DNA from: Paraburkholderia translucens
Lineage (GTDB): Bacteria > Pseudomonadota > Gammaproteobacteria > Burkholderiales > Burkholderiaceae
Reading direction: 5' to 3'
Assembly: GCF_020881035.1 (NCBI RefSeq)
Contig: NZ_JAJITC010000003.1
Span: forward strand, 434,001-498,000
DNA: 64,000 bases
Shown: in pieces, positions 1-9,630 of the stretch
Layout: the number at the start of each line of letters is the position of its first letter
How positions within the stretch are numbered: the first letter of the stretch is position 1
The notes under the pieces: model-generated
Told to the model about the DNA's origin: nothing
What the model saw: the letters and a program-made list of their open reading frames with translations, nothing else
Databases searched by the model: none
Position numbers and translations under genes: made by a program

Positions 1-2
1 GG

Positions 3-1463
3 AGCGAAGCGCCGGTCTATGCATTCACCGCCGCATGGTATCTGCTGAACGCGCGCTATTTGCAGCAGATGGTCGATGCGCTCGACACCGAGCCGAAAAC
101 GCGCGAGCGCATCCGCTTCGCGGTTCAGCAGTGGACCGCGGCGGCCTCGCCGAGCAACTTCTTCGCACTGAATCCCGAAGCGCAGAAAACGCTGCTCGAC
201 AGCAAAGGCGAGAGCCTGCGCCAGGGCGTGATGAACCTGCTCGGCGATCTGCAGCGCGGCAAGATTTCCCAAACCGACGAATCGCGTTTCACGGTCGGCG
301 AGAACCTCGCGAACACCGAGGGCTCGGTCGTGTTCGAGAACGATCTGCTGCAACTGATCCAGTACAAGCCGCGCACGCCGACGGTGCGCGAACGGCCGCT
401 GCTGATCGTGCCGCCGTGCATTAACAAGTTCTACATTCTTGACCTGCAGCCCGAGAACTCGCTCGTCGCGCACGCGCTCGATTCGGGCCACCAGGTATTC
501 CTGATTTCGTGGCGCAATGCGGATCAGTCGATCGCGCACAAGACGTGGGACGACTACGTCAGCGAGGGCGTGCTCACTGCGATGGACACCGTAAGCAGGA
601 TCAGCGGCCGCGAGCAGATCAACACGCTCGGCTTTTGCATCGGCGGCACGTTGCTCGCCACCGCGCTGGCCGTGGCGGCGGCGCGCGGCGAACATCCTGC
701 CGCCTCGATGACGCTGCTCACCGCGATGCTCGACTTCTCCGACACGGGCGTGCTTGACGTGTTCGTCGACGAGGCGCACGTGCAGATGCGCGAGCAGACC
801 ATCGGCGGCAAGAACGGTGCGCCGCCCGGACTGATGCGTGGCATCGAATTCGCGAACACCTTCTCTTTCCTGCGCCCGAACGACCTCGTGTGGAACTACG
901 TCGTCGACAATTACCTGAAGGGCCGCACGCCGGTGCCGTTCGACCTGCTGTACTGGAACAGCGACTCGACCAGCGTGCCGGGGCCGATGTACGTCTGGTA
1001 TCTGCGCAATACGTACCTCGAGAACAAGCTGCGCGAGCCGGGTGCGCTCACCACCTGCGGCGAGCCGATCGATCTGTCGAAGATCGACGTGCCGACCTTC
1101 ATCTACGGTTCACGCGAAGACCATATCGTGCCGTGGCAAACCGCCTATGCGTCGGTACCGCTGCTTACCGGGCCGCTGAAGTTCGTGCTTGGCGCGTCGG
1201 GCCATATCGCCGGTGTGATCAATCCGCCCGCGAAGAAAAAGCGCAGCTTCTGGAAGCTCGAGACCGATGCGAAGACGCTGCCCGAATCCGCCGACGAATG
1301 GTTCGACGCTGCGACCGAAGTACCCGGCAGCTGGTGGCCCGAATGGACCGAGTGGCTCGATCAGTACGGCGGCAAGAAAGTGAAGCCGCGCGCCACGCCC
1401 GGCTCCGACGAATTCGCGGTCATCGAGCCGGCGCCTGGCCGCTATGTGCGGCAAAGGGAGTAA
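3..1463 (+). CDS. phaC: Class I poly(3-hydroxyalkanoate) synthase PhaC, 5'-truncated by the window
   Basis: Polymerises (R)-3-hydroxyacyl-CoA into polyhydroxyalkanoate at the surface of the cytoplasmic granule. The frame is open from the first complete codon at position 3, so the N-terminus lies outside; 486 residues are present against about 590-620 for class I enzymes. The lipase-like box GFCIGG carries the nucleophilic cysteine (codon 636-638). The catalytic aspartate (GSREDHIVPW) and histidine (GASGHIAG) follow near the C-terminus. Genes phaA, phaB and phaR come next on the same strand, and no phaE is seen, which fits class I. Identification is firm; only the start is unseen. Confidence 0.96.
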   Translation, partial: SEAPVYAFTAAWYLLNARYLQQMVDALDTEPKTRERIRFAVQQWTAAASPSNFFALNPEAQKTLLDSKGESLRQGVMNLLGDLQRGKISQTDESRFTVGENLANTEGSVVFENDLLQLIQYKPRTPTVRERPLLIVPPCINKFYILDLQPENSLVAHALDSGHQVFLISWRNADQSIAHKTWDDYVSEGVLTAMDTVSRISGREQINTLGFCIGGTLLATALAVAAARGEHPAASMTLLTAMLDFSDTGVLDVFVDEAHVQMREQTIGGKNGAPPGLMRGIEFANTFSFLRPNDLVWNYVVDNYLKGRTPVPFDLLYWNSDSTSVPGPMYVWYLRNTYLENKLREPGALTTCGEPIDLSKIDVPTFIYGSREDHIVPWQTAYASVPLLTGPLKFVLGASGHIAGVINPPAKKKRSFWKLETDAKTLPESADEWFDAATEVPGSWWPEWTEWLDQYGGKKVKPRATPGSDEFAVIEPAPGRYVRQRE

Positions 1464-1662
1464 GGTTTCACATACGGGCTCGACCCGCGCGTTCGAAGGT
1501 CGTTTTGGCGTTGACTATCGCTCGCGGTCGGCCGGTGCATGGATGCATGACGGTTGAATGAGCGTCTAATTGATGAAGACGTGTGGGCAACGCAAGTTGC
1601 AACGCGATTTTTAACGTAACGGGCTGCGGCCCGATTGGCCGAGGTGCCCGGAGGATATGGAA

Positions 1663-2844
1663 ATGACTGACGTTGTGATCGTATCGGCGGCTCGTACTGC
1701 AGTTGGCAAATTTGGTGGGTCGCTGGCGAAGACCGCCGCTCCCGAACTTGGCGCGGTAGCTGTGCGCGCCGTACTCGAGCGGGCAGGCGTGAAGCCGGAA
1801 CAGGTGAGCGAAGTCATCCTGGGCCAGGTGCTGACCGCGGGCTCCGGCCAGAACCCCGCGCGCCAGGCGCTGATCAAGGCGGGCTTGCCGTCGGCCGTGC
1901 CGGGCATGACGATCAACAAGGTTTGCGGCTCGGGCCTGAAGGCCGTGATGCTCGCGGCCAACGCGATCATCGCCGGTGATGCCGACATCGTCGTGGCTGG
2001 CGGCCAGGAAAACATGAGCGCCGCGCCGCACGTGCTGCCCGGTTCGCGCGACGGCTTCCGCATGGGCGACGCGAAGCTCATCGACTCCATGATCGTCGAC
2101 GGCCTGTGGGACGTCTATAACCAGTACCACATGGGCGTGACGGCCGAGAACGTCGCGAAGGAATACGGCATCACGCGCGAGCAGCAGGATGCGTTCGCGG
2201 CGTTGTCGCAGAACAAGGCGGAAGCCGCGCAGAAGGCAGGGCGCTTCAATGACGAAATCGTGCCGGTCGAGATTCCGCAGCGCAAGGGCGAACCGCTGCG
2301 CTTCGTTACCGACGAATTCGTGCGTCATGGCGTAACCGCCGAGTCGCTGGCGGGCCTGAAGCCTGCGTTCTCGAAGGAAGGCACGGTTACGGCGGCGAAC
2401 GCATCGGGTCTGAACGACGGCGCGGCTGCGGTACTCGTGATGTCGCTGAAGAAGGCGGAAGCGCTCGGCCTCACGCCGCTCGCGCGCATCAAGGCGTACG
2501 CGAACGCGGGCGTCGATCCGAAGGTGATGGGCATGGGCCCGGTGCCGGCTTCGCGCCGCTGCCTCGAGCGCGCGGGCTGGACGCCGGCCGATCTCGACCT
2601 GATGGAAATCAACGAAGCATTTGCCGCTCAGGCGCTCGCCGTGCATAAGCAGATGGGCTGGGATACGTCGAAGATCAACGTGAACGGCGGCGCGATTGCG
2701 ATCGGCCATCCGATCGGCGCGTCCGGCTGCCGGATTCTGGTCACGCTGCTGCACGAAATGCAGAAGCGCGATGCGAAGAAGGGCCTGGCGTCGCTGTGTA
2801 TTGGCGGCGGTATGGGTGTCGCGCTCGCGGTCGAGCGCATTTAA
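1663..2844 (+). CDS. phaA: Acetyl-CoA C-acetyltransferase (beta-ketothiolase) PhaA
   Basis: Condenses two acetyl-CoA to acetoacetyl-CoA, the first step of polyhydroxybutyrate synthesis, in the cytoplasm. The 393-residue protein has the thiolase hallmarks: the acylated cysteine in [10 protein letters not shown] near residue 88, NEAFAAQ, the GHPIG histidine and the C-terminal CIGGGMG cysteine. I chose the ATG at 1663 rather than the in-frame ATG at 1657 because GGAGG at 1650-1654 stands 8 bases before 1663 but only 2 before 1657. It lies about 200 bases after phaC and about 150 before phaB, the usual phaCAB order. Confidence 0.96.
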   Translation: MTDVVIVSAARTAVGKFGGSLAKTAAPELGAVAVRAVLERAGVKPEQVSEVILGQVLTAGSGQNPARQALIKAGLPSAVPGMTINKVCGSGLKAVMLAANAIIAGDADIVVAGGQENMSAAPHVLPGSRDGFRMGDAKLIDSMIVDGLWDVYNQYHMGVTAENVAKEYGITREQQDAFAALSQNKAEAAQKAGRFNDEIVPVEIPQRKGEPLRFVTDEFVRHGVTAESLAGLKPAFSKEGTVTAANASGLNDGAAAVLVMSLKKAEALGLTPLARIKAYANAGVDPKVMGMGPVPASRRCLERAGWTPADLDLMEINEAFAAQALAVHKQMGWDTSKINVNGGAIAIGHPIGASGCRILVTLLHEMQKRDAKKGLASLCIGGGMGVALAVERI

Positions 2845-2990
2845 AGTACTGGGTCGCCGCGCGCATTCTCGACCGTTCGCGCGCGGCCGTGCACATTGCC
2901 AGTCGGTCGCCCGGCGGCAACGCGGACCAGCATCAGGCGAGGCACGAGGGCGCCGGCGGGCACCTCGACAACGATAACGGAGTGTGATTT

Positions 2991-3731
2991 ATGACACAGC
3001 GAATTGCGTACGTAACGGGCGGCATGGGCGGCATCGGCACCAGCATCTGCCAGCGTCTGCACAAAGAGGGCTTTCGGGTGGTCGCAGGCTGCGGCCCGAA
3101 TTCGCCACGCCGTGCGAAGTGGCTCGACGAGCAGAAAGCACTCGGCTACGATTTTGTAGCGTCCGAGGGCAACGTCGGCGACTGGGAATCGACCAAGGCC
3201 GCATTCGACAAGGTCAAAGCCGAAATCGGCGAGATCGACGTGCTGGTCAACAACGCCGGTATCACGCGCGATGTCGTGTTCCGCAAGATGACGCACGAAG
3301 ACTGGACGGCGGTGATCGACACCAACCTCACCAGCCTGTTCAACGTCACCAAGCAGGTGATCGACGGCATGGTCGAGCGGGGCTTTGGCCGCGTGATCAA
3401 CATTTCGTCGGTGAACGGCCAGAAAGGCCAGTTCGGCCAGACCAACTACTCGACCGCGAAGGCCGGCATTCACGGATTTACGATGTCGCTCGCGCAGGAA
3501 GTCGCGACCAAGGGCGTCACGGTCAATACCGTGTCGCCGGGCTACATCGGTACCGACATGGTCAAGGCGATCCGCCCGGACGTGCTGGAAAAAATCGTCG
3601 CGACGATTCCGGTGCGCCGCCTCGGTCAGCCGGACGAAATCGGCTCGATTGTCGCGTGGCTCGCGTCGGAAGAATCGGGCTTCGCCACCGGCGCCGATTT
3701 TTCGCTGAACGGCGGCTTGCATATGGGCTGA
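2991..3731 (+). CDS. phaB: Acetoacetyl-CoA reductase PhaB
   Basis: NADPH-dependent short-chain dehydrogenase that reduces acetoacetyl-CoA to (R)-3-hydroxybutyryl-CoA, the monomer used by PhaC. The 246-residue protein has the N-terminal Rossmann pattern TGGMGGIG, the NNAG motif, and the catalytic Ser-Tyr-Lys set (ISSVNGQ, then NYSTAKAG). The ending FSLNGGLHMG is typical of PhaB. A GGAG at 2979-2982 stands 8 bases before the ATG. It is third in the phaCAB order and is followed by phaR after about 140 bases. Confidence 0.96.
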   Translation: MTQRIAYVTGGMGGIGTSICQRLHKEGFRVVAGCGPNSPRRAKWLDEQKALGYDFVASEGNVGDWESTKAAFDKVKAEIGEIDVLVNNAGITRDVVFRKMTHEDWTAVIDTNLTSLFNVTKQVIDGMVERGFGRVINISSVNGQKGQFGQTNYSTAKAGIHGFTMSLAQEVATKGVTVNTVSPGYIGTDMVKAIRPDVLEKIVATIPVRRLGQPDEIGSIVAWLASEESGFATGADFSLNGGLHMG

Positions 3732-3746
3732 GCCGTCGGCGCGCCG

Positions 3747-3756
3747 GCTTGCAAGC
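3747..3756. promoter_or_regulatory. 10-bp palindrome upstream of phaR (possible operator)
   Basis: GCTTGCAAGC is a perfect palindrome in the phaB-phaR gap. A related 8-bp palindrome, GTTGCAAC at 1596-1603, lies upstream of phaA; both share TTGCAA. PhaR is known to autoregulate in related bacteria, so these could be PhaR sites, but that link is inference. Confidence 0.25.
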
Positions 3757-3841
3757 GGTGCGCTCTTCGGCTCAGCTCGTTTCGCCGGCGTCCCGGCTGG
3801 GCAATGGTCCGATTGCGCAGCCCGGACGCGGTTTCCGCGTT

Positions 3842-3850
3842 TGCTAAACT
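3842..3850 (+). promoter_or_regulatory. Extended -10 element before phaR
   Basis: TGC followed by TAAACT matches an extended -10 (TGnTAtaaT-like) 19 bases before the phaR ATG. No good -35 is seen, which is usual for extended -10 promoters. It would let phaR be transcribed independently of phaCAB. Confidence 0.35.
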
Positions 3851-3868
3851 CGAGCTTAAAGGCGTTAC

Positions 3869-4486
3869 ATGACTACTACTACAAAGAAAACGGCCGAACG
3901 ACTGATCAAGAAATATCCGAATCGTCGGCTCTACGACACCGAGACGAGCACCTACATCACGCTGACCGATGTAAAGCAACTCGTGCTCGATCAGGAAGAT
4001 TTCAAGGTGATCGATGCCAAAAGCAACGAGGACCTGACGCGCTCGATCCTGCTGCAGATCATTCTCGAAGAAGAGAGCGGCGGCCTGCCGATGTTCTCGT
4101 CGTCGATGCTGTCGCAAATCATCCGGTTCTACGGTCATGCGATGCAGGGCATGATGGGTACGTATCTGGAAAAGAATATCCAGGCCTTCATCGACATTCA
4201 GGCGAAGCTCGCCGACCAGTCGAAGAATCTCTATGAAGGCAAGGCGATGAATCCCGAGGTCTGGTCGCAGTTCATGAACATGCAGGCGCCGATGATGCAG
4301 GGCATGATGACCAGCTACATCGAGCAATCGAAGAACATGTTCGTGCAGATGCAGGAGCAGATGCAGAACCAGGCGAAGACGATGTTCGCCTCGTTCCCGT
4401 TCACGCCGGGCGGCGCGGTCAATGCGACCAACGCGAGCAACGCGCCGGCTGCGCCGCAGGGCAGTCCGGAGCCGGAAAAGAAGTGA
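3869..4486 (+). CDS. phaR: Polyhydroxyalkanoate synthesis repressor PhaR
   Basis: DNA-binding protein that represses phasin and its own gene and is released when it binds nascent polyhydroxyalkanoate. The 205-residue protein begins with the conserved PHB/PHA accumulation DNA-binding domain (residues about 10-70, with LIKKYPNRRLYDTE and YITL). A middle region resembling the PHB-accumulation regulatory domain follows (DFKVIDAKSNEDLTRSILLQ, then EEESGGLPMFS). The second half is rich in Met and Gln (QMQEQMQNQ), probably amphipathic polymer-contacting helices, and the tail is low-complexity. It sits directly downstream of phaB, as in Cupriavidus and Burkholderia. Confidence 0.95.
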   Translation: MTTTTKKTAERLIKKYPNRRLYDTETSTYITLTDVKQLVLDQEDFKVIDAKSNEDLTRSILLQIILEEESGGLPMFSSSMLSQIIRFYGHAMQGMMGTYLEKNIQAFIDIQAKLADQSKNLYEGKAMNPEVWSQFMNMQAPMMQGMMTSYIEQSKNMFVQMQEQMQNQAKTMFASFPFTPGGAVNATNASNAPAAPQGSPEPEKK

Positions 4487-4822
4487 CGCAATGAGTGGCG
4501 GCGAGCTCAGCTCGGGTTGAGGAGGGCTTGTTCGGGGAAGCCAGCACGCGTGCAGCCGACCTTCATCGTCGCGGCAGCGTCCCGCGGTACTGGCTGCGCC
4601 AGCGACTGATCGCCTGCGTGTCGTTTTCATTCAGCCTCGTTGCCGATCTGGCCGCGCGGGGCGGGAGTCTGCGGCCGTTGACGCGCTACAATGCCGGACC
4701 GCTCGTGCCGTTCCCATTTTCCTTCCGCTGGACCCACCCTATGTTTCAGATCGTTGCCCTGATCGTGTCAGCATCGGCTGCACGGATCAGTCTGCGCTGA
4801 CCCGCCGTTTACCCCTATCCTC
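4487..4822. other. Intergenic region phaR-dusC
   Basis: 336 bases with no convincing gene. A weak open frame through it lacks codon bias and a ribosome site. A -10-like TACAAT at 4687-4692 is the best promoter element for dusC, without a clear -35. A 19-codon open frame (4741-4800) just before dusC has no recognisable attenuator features. Confidence 0.5.
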
Positions 4823-5866
4823 ATGAGTCGGCTGTTTCTCGCCCCAATGGAAGGGCTTGCGGACTACGTGCTGCGCGACGTGCTGACGAGCGCGGGCGCT
4901 TTCGACGGCTGCGTGTCCGAATTCGTCCGGATAACAGGCTCCCTGCTGCCGACGCGCGTCTACGAGCGCGAGGCGCCCGAAATCCTGCACGCGAGCGTGA
5001 CCGCCAGCGGCACGCCGATGGTGATCCAGCTGCTCGGCAGCGATCCCGACTGGATGGCGCGCAATGCCGCGCATGCGGCCACGCTGTCGCCCTACGGTAT
5101 CGACCTGAACTTCGGTTGTCCCGCCAAAGTCGTCAATCAGCATGGCGGCGGCGCGATGCTGCTCGCGAACCCGGAGCTGCTGAACCGGATCGTCTCGGCC
5201 GTGCGCGCCGCGGTGCCAGCCAGTGTTGCCGTGACGGCAAAAATGCGCCTCGGCGTGTCCGACACATCACGGGCGATCGAATGCGCGCAGGCGCTCGCGG
5301 ACGGCGGCGCGGCCTCGCTCGTCGTGCATGCGCGCACGCGCGACGACCGCTACCGGCCGCCTGCCCACTGGGAATGGATCGCACGCATCGACGAGGCCGT
5401 CGCGGTGCCAGTCATCGCGAACGGTGAGGTCTGGAGCGTGGCGGACTGGCAGCGCTGCCGCGCGGTCAGCGGTTGCGCGGACGTGATGATCGGGCGTGGC
5501 GCCGTGTCGGACCCATTCCTCGCGCAGCGAATCCGCGGGCTCATGGACCCCTGCCCGTCAGCCGACGAATGGCAGCAGGTGCTGCGTTCGATCGTCGGCT
5601 ACCTGATTAAGCTGCGCGCGCGCGGCACGCTGAGCCACGAGCATGGCCGCGTCAAGAAGTGGCTGAGCTATCTGCAGCGCACCTGGCCGCAAGCGGCCGA
5701 ACTGCACGCGGCGATCCGTCGCGTGCAGGACACTGACGAAATTCTTTCGGTTGTCGGCGAGGCGCTGGCGGCCGCAGGCACCTCGGCGCCGTCGCGTCAG
5801 GACATTTCCGGCGACCAACATAGCGAGCTGAATCAAGCCGATCCGGCCGAGTCCATCTCCGTTTGA
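4823..5866 (+). CDS. dusC: tRNA-dihydrouridine synthase, DusC type
   Basis: FMN-dependent reductase that makes dihydrouridine in tRNA; DusC enzymes modify U16 in E. coli. The 347-residue protein starts with the family signature FLAPMEGLADYVLRD and has the catalytic cysteine in LNFGCPAKVVNQHGGGA, VTAKMRLG and the FMN phosphate-binding ANGEVW and MIGRGA motifs. Length and the MEGL start fit DusC better than DusA or DusB. No strong Shine-Dalgarno precedes the ATG. It stands alone between phaR and rimO. Confidence 0.9.
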   Translation: MSRLFLAPMEGLADYVLRDVLTSAGAFDGCVSEFVRITGSLLPTRVYEREAPEILHASVTASGTPMVIQLLGSDPDWMARNAAHAATLSPYGIDLNFGCPAKVVNQHGGGAMLLANPELLNRIVSAVRAAVPASVAVTAKMRLGVSDTSRAIECAQALADGGAASLVVHARTRDDRYRPPAHWEWIARIDEAVAVPVIANGEVWSVADWQRCRAVSGCADVMIGRGAVSDPFLAQRIRGLMDPCPSADEWQQVLRSIVGYLIKLRARGTLSHEHGRVKKWLSYLQRTWPQAAELHAAIRRVQDTDEILSVVGEALAAAGTSAPSRQDISGDQHSELNQADPAESISV

Positions 5867-5893
5867 AGACTAGAATTCAAAGACTTACGAGCG

Positions 5894-5917
5894 GTAGCGG
5901 TGCCGAACCGCTACAAT
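5894..5917 (+). promoter_or_regulatory. Inverted repeat overlapping the putative rimO -10
   Basis: GTAGCGGT (5894-5901) and ACCGCTAC (5907-5914) form a perfect 8-bp inverted repeat with a 5-base loop, running into the -10-like TACAAT at 5912-5917. The -10 is 31 bases before the rimO ATG at 5948. The arrangement would suit a repressor operator; no regulator is known from the sequence. Confidence 0.35.
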
Positions 5918-5947
5918 TCAGGGTTTAACGTCTTCAAGCGGTTCCTC

Positions 5948-7342
5948 ATGTCTTCCACCCCCTCGAACGCTGCGGCCGTGCCGGGCGCCTCGCCGAAAGT
6001 CGGCTTCGTTTCCCTCGGCTGCCCCAAGGCCCTCGTCGACTCCGAGCAGATCATCACCCAGCTGCGCGCCGAAGGCTACGAAATCTCCGGCACCTATGAC
6101 GGCGCGGACCTCGTGGTCGTCAACACCTGCGGTTTCATCGACGAAGCCGTCCAGGAAAGCCTCGACGCCATCGGCGAAGCGCTCAGCGAAAACGGCAAGG
6201 TGATCGTCACCGGCTGCCTCGGCGCGAAGAAGAGCGCGAGCGGCGCGGGGCTCATCGAGGAAGTGCATCCGAAGGTGCTCGCCGTGACCGGCCCGCACGC
6301 GGTCGGCGAGGTGATGCAGGCGGTGCATAACCATCTGCCGAAGCCGCACGATCCGTTCATCGATCTGGTGCCCGCCGCGGGCGTCAAGCTCACGCCGCGC
6401 CACTACGCATACCTGAAGATTTCCGAGGGCTGCAATCACCGCTGCACGTTCTGCATCATCCCGTCGATGCGCGGCGATCTCGTCTCGCGCCCGGTCGCCG
6501 AAGTCATGCTCGAAGCGGAGAACCTGTTCAAGTCCGGCGTGAAGGAACTGCTCGTGATTTCGCAGGACACGAGCGCTTACGGCGTCGACGTCAAATACCG
6601 CACCGGTTTCTGGAACGGCAAGCCGATCAAGACGCGCATGACCGATCTGGTCGCCGCGCTCGGCGAACTCGCGGCGCAATACGGCGCGTGGGTGCGTCTG
6701 CATTACGTGTATCCCTACCCGAGCGTCGACGAAGTGATTCCGATGATGGCCGAGGGTCCGTACAAGGGCCACGTGCTGCCGTATCTCGATGTGCCTTTCC
6801 AGCACGCGCATCCGGAAGTGTTGAAGCGCATGAAGCGCCCGGCCAACGCCGAGAAGGTCATGGAGCGCGTGAAGGCGTGGCGCGAGATCTGCCCCGATCT
6901 GACGATCCGCAGCACGTTCATCGCCGGCTTCCCGGGCGAGACCGAAGAGCAGTTCGAAACGCTGCTCGATTTCATCCGCGAGGCGGAGCTCGATCGCGTC
7001 GGCTGCTTTGCCTACTCGCCGGTAGAAGGCGCGAGTGCCAACGAACTCGACGGCGCGCTGCCCGACGAAGTGCGCGAGGAGCGTCGCGCGCGTTTCATGG
7101 AAGTGGCCGAACAGGTGTCGGCGAAGCGCATCGCCAGGAAGGTCGGCAAGACGTTGAAGGTGCTGGTCGACGAAATCAACGCCGATGGCGGCATCGGCCG
7201 CACCGCCGCGGATGCGCCGGAGATCGACGGCGTCGTCTATATCGCGCCGGCCACCAAGGCGTCGAAGCGCTACAAGGTCGGCGATTTCGTATCCGTGAAG
7301 ATAACCGGCGCGGATGGCCACGATCTGTGGGGCGAGGTCTAG
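5948..7342 (+). CDS. rimO: Ribosomal protein S12 methylthiotransferase RimO
   Basis: Radical-SAM enzyme that adds a methylthio group to the beta carbon of an aspartate in ribosomal protein S12. The 464-residue protein has the N-terminal UPF0004 domain ([16 protein letters not shown], then NTCGFIDEA), the radical-SAM CxxxCxxC ([13 protein letters not shown]) in the middle and a C-terminal TRAM domain. The GTG at 5900 would also be in frame but lies inside the promoter-like inverted repeat, so the ATG at 5948 is preferred. kdgK starts 3 bases after its stop, so the two are probably cotranscribed. Confidence 0.95.
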   Translation: MSSTPSNAAAVPGASPKVGFVSLGCPKALVDSEQIITQLRAEGYEISGTYDGADLVVVNTCGFIDEAVQESLDAIGEALSENGKVIVTGCLGAKKSASGAGLIEEVHPKVLAVTGPHAVGEVMQAVHNHLPKPHDPFIDLVPAAGVKLTPRHYAYLKISEGCNHRCTFCIIPSMRGDLVSRPVAEVMLEAENLFKSGVKELLVISQDTSAYGVDVKYRTGFWNGKPIKTRMTDLVAALGELAAQYGAWVRLHYVYPYPSVDEVIPMMAEGPYKGHVLPYLDVPFQHAHPEVLKRMKRPANAEKVMERVKAWREICPDLTIRSTFIAGFPGETEEQFETLLDFIREAELDRVGCFAYSPVEGASANELDGALPDEVREERRARFMEVAEQVSAKRIARKVGKTLKVLVDEINADGGIGRTAADAPEIDGVVYIAPATKASKRYKVGDFVSVKITGADGHDLWGEV

Positions 7343-7345
7343 GCG

Positions 7346-8296
7346 ATGGTGGTCAACGCGGCCGCGCGGCCTGAGGCTCAAACCCCGGAAATCCTCGCGC
7401 TCGGCGAGGCGATGATCGAATTCAACCAGTCGGCGAAGGATCAGCCGAACTATCTGCAAGGCTTCGGCGGCGACACGTCGAACTTCTGTATCGCGGCCGC
7501 GCGCCAGGGCGCGCGGACCGGCTTCGTCTCGGCGGTCGGCGCCGATCATTTCGGACGCCTGCTCGTGGACCTGTGGGAGCGCGAAGGGGTGGATACGTCG
7601 TTCGTGCGTATCGATCCGCAAGCATCGACCGGCGTCTATTTCGTCTCGCACGGCCCCAGTGGCCACGCGTTCGACTATCTGCGCGCGGGCTCGGCGGCGA
7701 GCCGCTATGCGCCGGCCGACTTGCCGCGCGACGCGCTCGCGGCGGCCAAGGTCGTCCATCTGTCGGGCATCAGTCTCGCGATCAGCGTGAGCGCCTGCGA
7801 TGCCGCGCTCGACGCGATCGCGCATGCGCGCGTGAACGGCGTGCGCGTGAGCTTCGACACCAATCTGCGCCTGAAGCTGTGGCCGCTCGCGCGGGCGCGC
7901 GCGGTGATGCTCGAGGCGATCCGCCAGACCGACATCTGCCTGCCGAGCTGGGATGACGTGACCGAACTGACGGGGCTGACTGGCCGCGACGAGATCGTCG
8001 ACTTTCTGCTCTCGCATGGACCGAGCGTGGTTGCGCTGAAGCTCGGCAAGGATGGCTCGTATATCGCCACGCCGAACGAGCGGCGAGTCGTGCCGGGCCA
8101 CGTCGTCGATGCGGTCGATGCGACCGGCGCCGGCGACTGCTTCGGCGGCGCGTTCATCGCGCGCATCGTCGCGGGCGACGATCCATTTGCCGCCGCGCGT
8201 TACGCGAACGTCGCCGCCGCGCTGTCGACGCAAGGCTATGGCGCGGTCGCACCGATTCCGTCGCGCGAGACAGTCGAGCGGCTGTTGACGGGCTAG
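7346..8296 (+). CDS. kdgK: PfkB-family sugar kinase, probably 2-dehydro-3-deoxygluconokinase
   Basis: Ribokinase-fold kinase, most like KdgK, which phosphorylates 2-keto-3-deoxygluconate. The 316-residue protein shows the start LALGEAMIEFNQ, the N-terminal GGDTSNF substrate-side loop and the C-terminal PfkB signature DATGAGDCFGGAF, including the catalytic aspartate and anion hole. GAGGT at 7334-7338, inside rimO, lies 7 bases before the ATG, which suggests translational coupling. The sugar specificity is inferred from overall resemblance; another keto-sugar or fructokinase activity is possible. Confidence 0.8.
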   Translation: MVVNAAARPEAQTPEILALGEAMIEFNQSAKDQPNYLQGFGGDTSNFCIAAARQGARTGFVSAVGADHFGRLLVDLWEREGVDTSFVRIDPQASTGVYFVSHGPSGHAFDYLRAGSAASRYAPADLPRDALAAAKVVHLSGISLAISVSACDAALDAIAHARVNGVRVSFDTNLRLKLWPLARARAVMLEAIRQTDICLPSWDDVTELTGLTGRDEIVDFLLSHGPSVVALKLGKDGSYIATPNERRVVPGHVVDAVDATGAGDCFGGAFIARIVAGDDPFAAARYANVAAALSTQGYGAVAPIPSRETVERLLTG

Positions 8297-8383
8297 CTAT
8301 CATTTGAGCCGCGCGCGGCGCAACATGGCCCGTGCTGGCGTAATCATCCAGGCAAACTGGAGAGACAACAGGAGGAGCAAGCG

Positions 8384-9568
8384 ATGCAACGGGACGTAGT
8401 GGTGGTAAGCGGTGTGCGCACGGCAATCGGCACGTTCGGCGGCAGCCTGAAGGATTTCGCGCCGACCGATCTCGGCGCGCGCGTCGTGCGCGAAGTGCTC
8501 GAGCGCGCGAGCGTGTCGGGTGACGAAGTCGGGCACGTCGTTTTCGGCAATGTCGTGCATACCGAGCCAAAGGACATGTACCTCGCGCGCGTCGCGGCGA
8601 TCAACGGCGGGGTCGCGCAGCATACGCCCGCGCTGACCGTCAACCGGCTATGCGGCTCGGGCTTGCAGGCCATCGTTTCGGCGGCGCAGAGCGTCCTGCT
8701 CGGCGACGCCGATATCGCGATCGGCGGCGGCGCGGAAAACATGAGCCGCGCGCCTTACTCGATGCCTGCCGCGCGCTTCGGTCAGCGCATGGGCGACGCG
8801 CGTCTCGTCGACATGATGGTCGGCGCGCTCAATGATCCGTTCCAGTCGATCCACATGGGCGTGACCGCCGAGAACGTCGCGCGCAAGTACGAGATCTCGC
8901 GCGACGCCCAGGACGCGCTCGCGCTCGAATCGCATCGCCGCGCGGCGCACGCGATCACGAGCGGCTACTTCAAGGAACAGATTCTGCCGATCACGATTGC
9001 GTCGAAGAAGGGCGACGTCGTGTTCGGCACGGACGAGCATGCGCGGCTGAACGCAACGGCGGAAGACTTCGCAAAGCTCAAGCCGGTGTTCGTGAAGGAG
9101 AACGGCACGGTGACGGCGGGCAACGCGTCGGGCATCAACGACGCCGCCGCGGCCGTCGTGCTGATGGAGCGCGGCGTCGCCGAGCGGCGCGGCGTGAAGC
9201 CGTTGGCGCGGCTCGTGTCCTACGCGCATGCCGGCGTCGATCCGGCGTACATGGGCATCGGGCCGGTGCCGGCGAGCCGCAAGGCGCTCGAGCGGGCCGG
9301 TCTCACGGTCGCCGATCTCGACGTGATAGAGGCCAACGAGGCGTTCGCCGCGCAGGCCTGCGCGGTCAGCAAGGAGCTCGGCTTCGACCCGGCCAAGGTC
9401 AATCCGAACGGCTCGGGCATTTCGCTCGGCCATCCGATCGGCGCAACCGGCGCGCTGATTACCGTGAAGGCGCTGTACGAACTGCAGCGCATCGGCGGGC
9501 GCTATGCGCTCGTCACGATGTGCATCGGCGGCGGCCAGGGCATCGCGGCGGTGTTCGAGCGTCTCTGA
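8384..9568 (+). CDS. bktB: Beta-ketothiolase BktB
   Basis: Thiolase that accepts propionyl-CoA as well as acetyl-CoA and so supplies 3-ketovaleryl-CoA for mixed polyhydroxyalkanoates. The 394-residue protein strongly resembles Cupriavidus BktB along its length (VVVVSGVRTAIGTFGGSLKD, NRLCGSGLQAIVSAAQ, GHPIGATGALITVKAL). The active cysteines are in NRLCGSG and TMCIGGGQG. AGGAGG at 8370-8375 lies 8 bases before the ATG. It is encoded about 6 kb from phaCAB and shares no operon with it. Confidence 0.92.
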   Translation: MQRDVVVVSGVRTAIGTFGGSLKDFAPTDLGARVVREVLERASVSGDEVGHVVFGNVVHTEPKDMYLARVAAINGGVAQHTPALTVNRLCGSGLQAIVSAAQSVLLGDADIAIGGGAENMSRAPYSMPAARFGQRMGDARLVDMMVGALNDPFQSIHMGVTAENVARKYEISRDAQDALALESHRRAAHAITSGYFKEQILPITIASKKGDVVFGTDEHARLNATAEDFAKLKPVFVKENGTVTAGNASGINDAAAAVVLMERGVAERRGVKPLARLVSYAHAGVDPAYMGIGPVPASRKALERAGLTVADLDVIEANEAFAAQACAVSKELGFDPAKVNPNGSGISLGHPIGATGALITVKALYELQRIGGRYALVTMCIGGGQGIAAVFERL

Positions 9569-9630
9569 TCGCGTGCGGCGGGCGCGTGCGGCATAGGTAG
9601 CAAGCAGGAACAGTAACGAGGATGGACAGC

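Noticed and set aside
4741..4800. Nineteen-codon open frame just before dusC as a possible leader peptide
   Set aside because: It lacks runs of a regulatory amino acid and no attenuator hairpins follow it.
5918..8233. 771-codon minus-strand open frame opposite rimO and the sugar kinase
   Set aside because: Spans two real plus-strand genes and reads as Arg/Ala/Asp low-information sequence.
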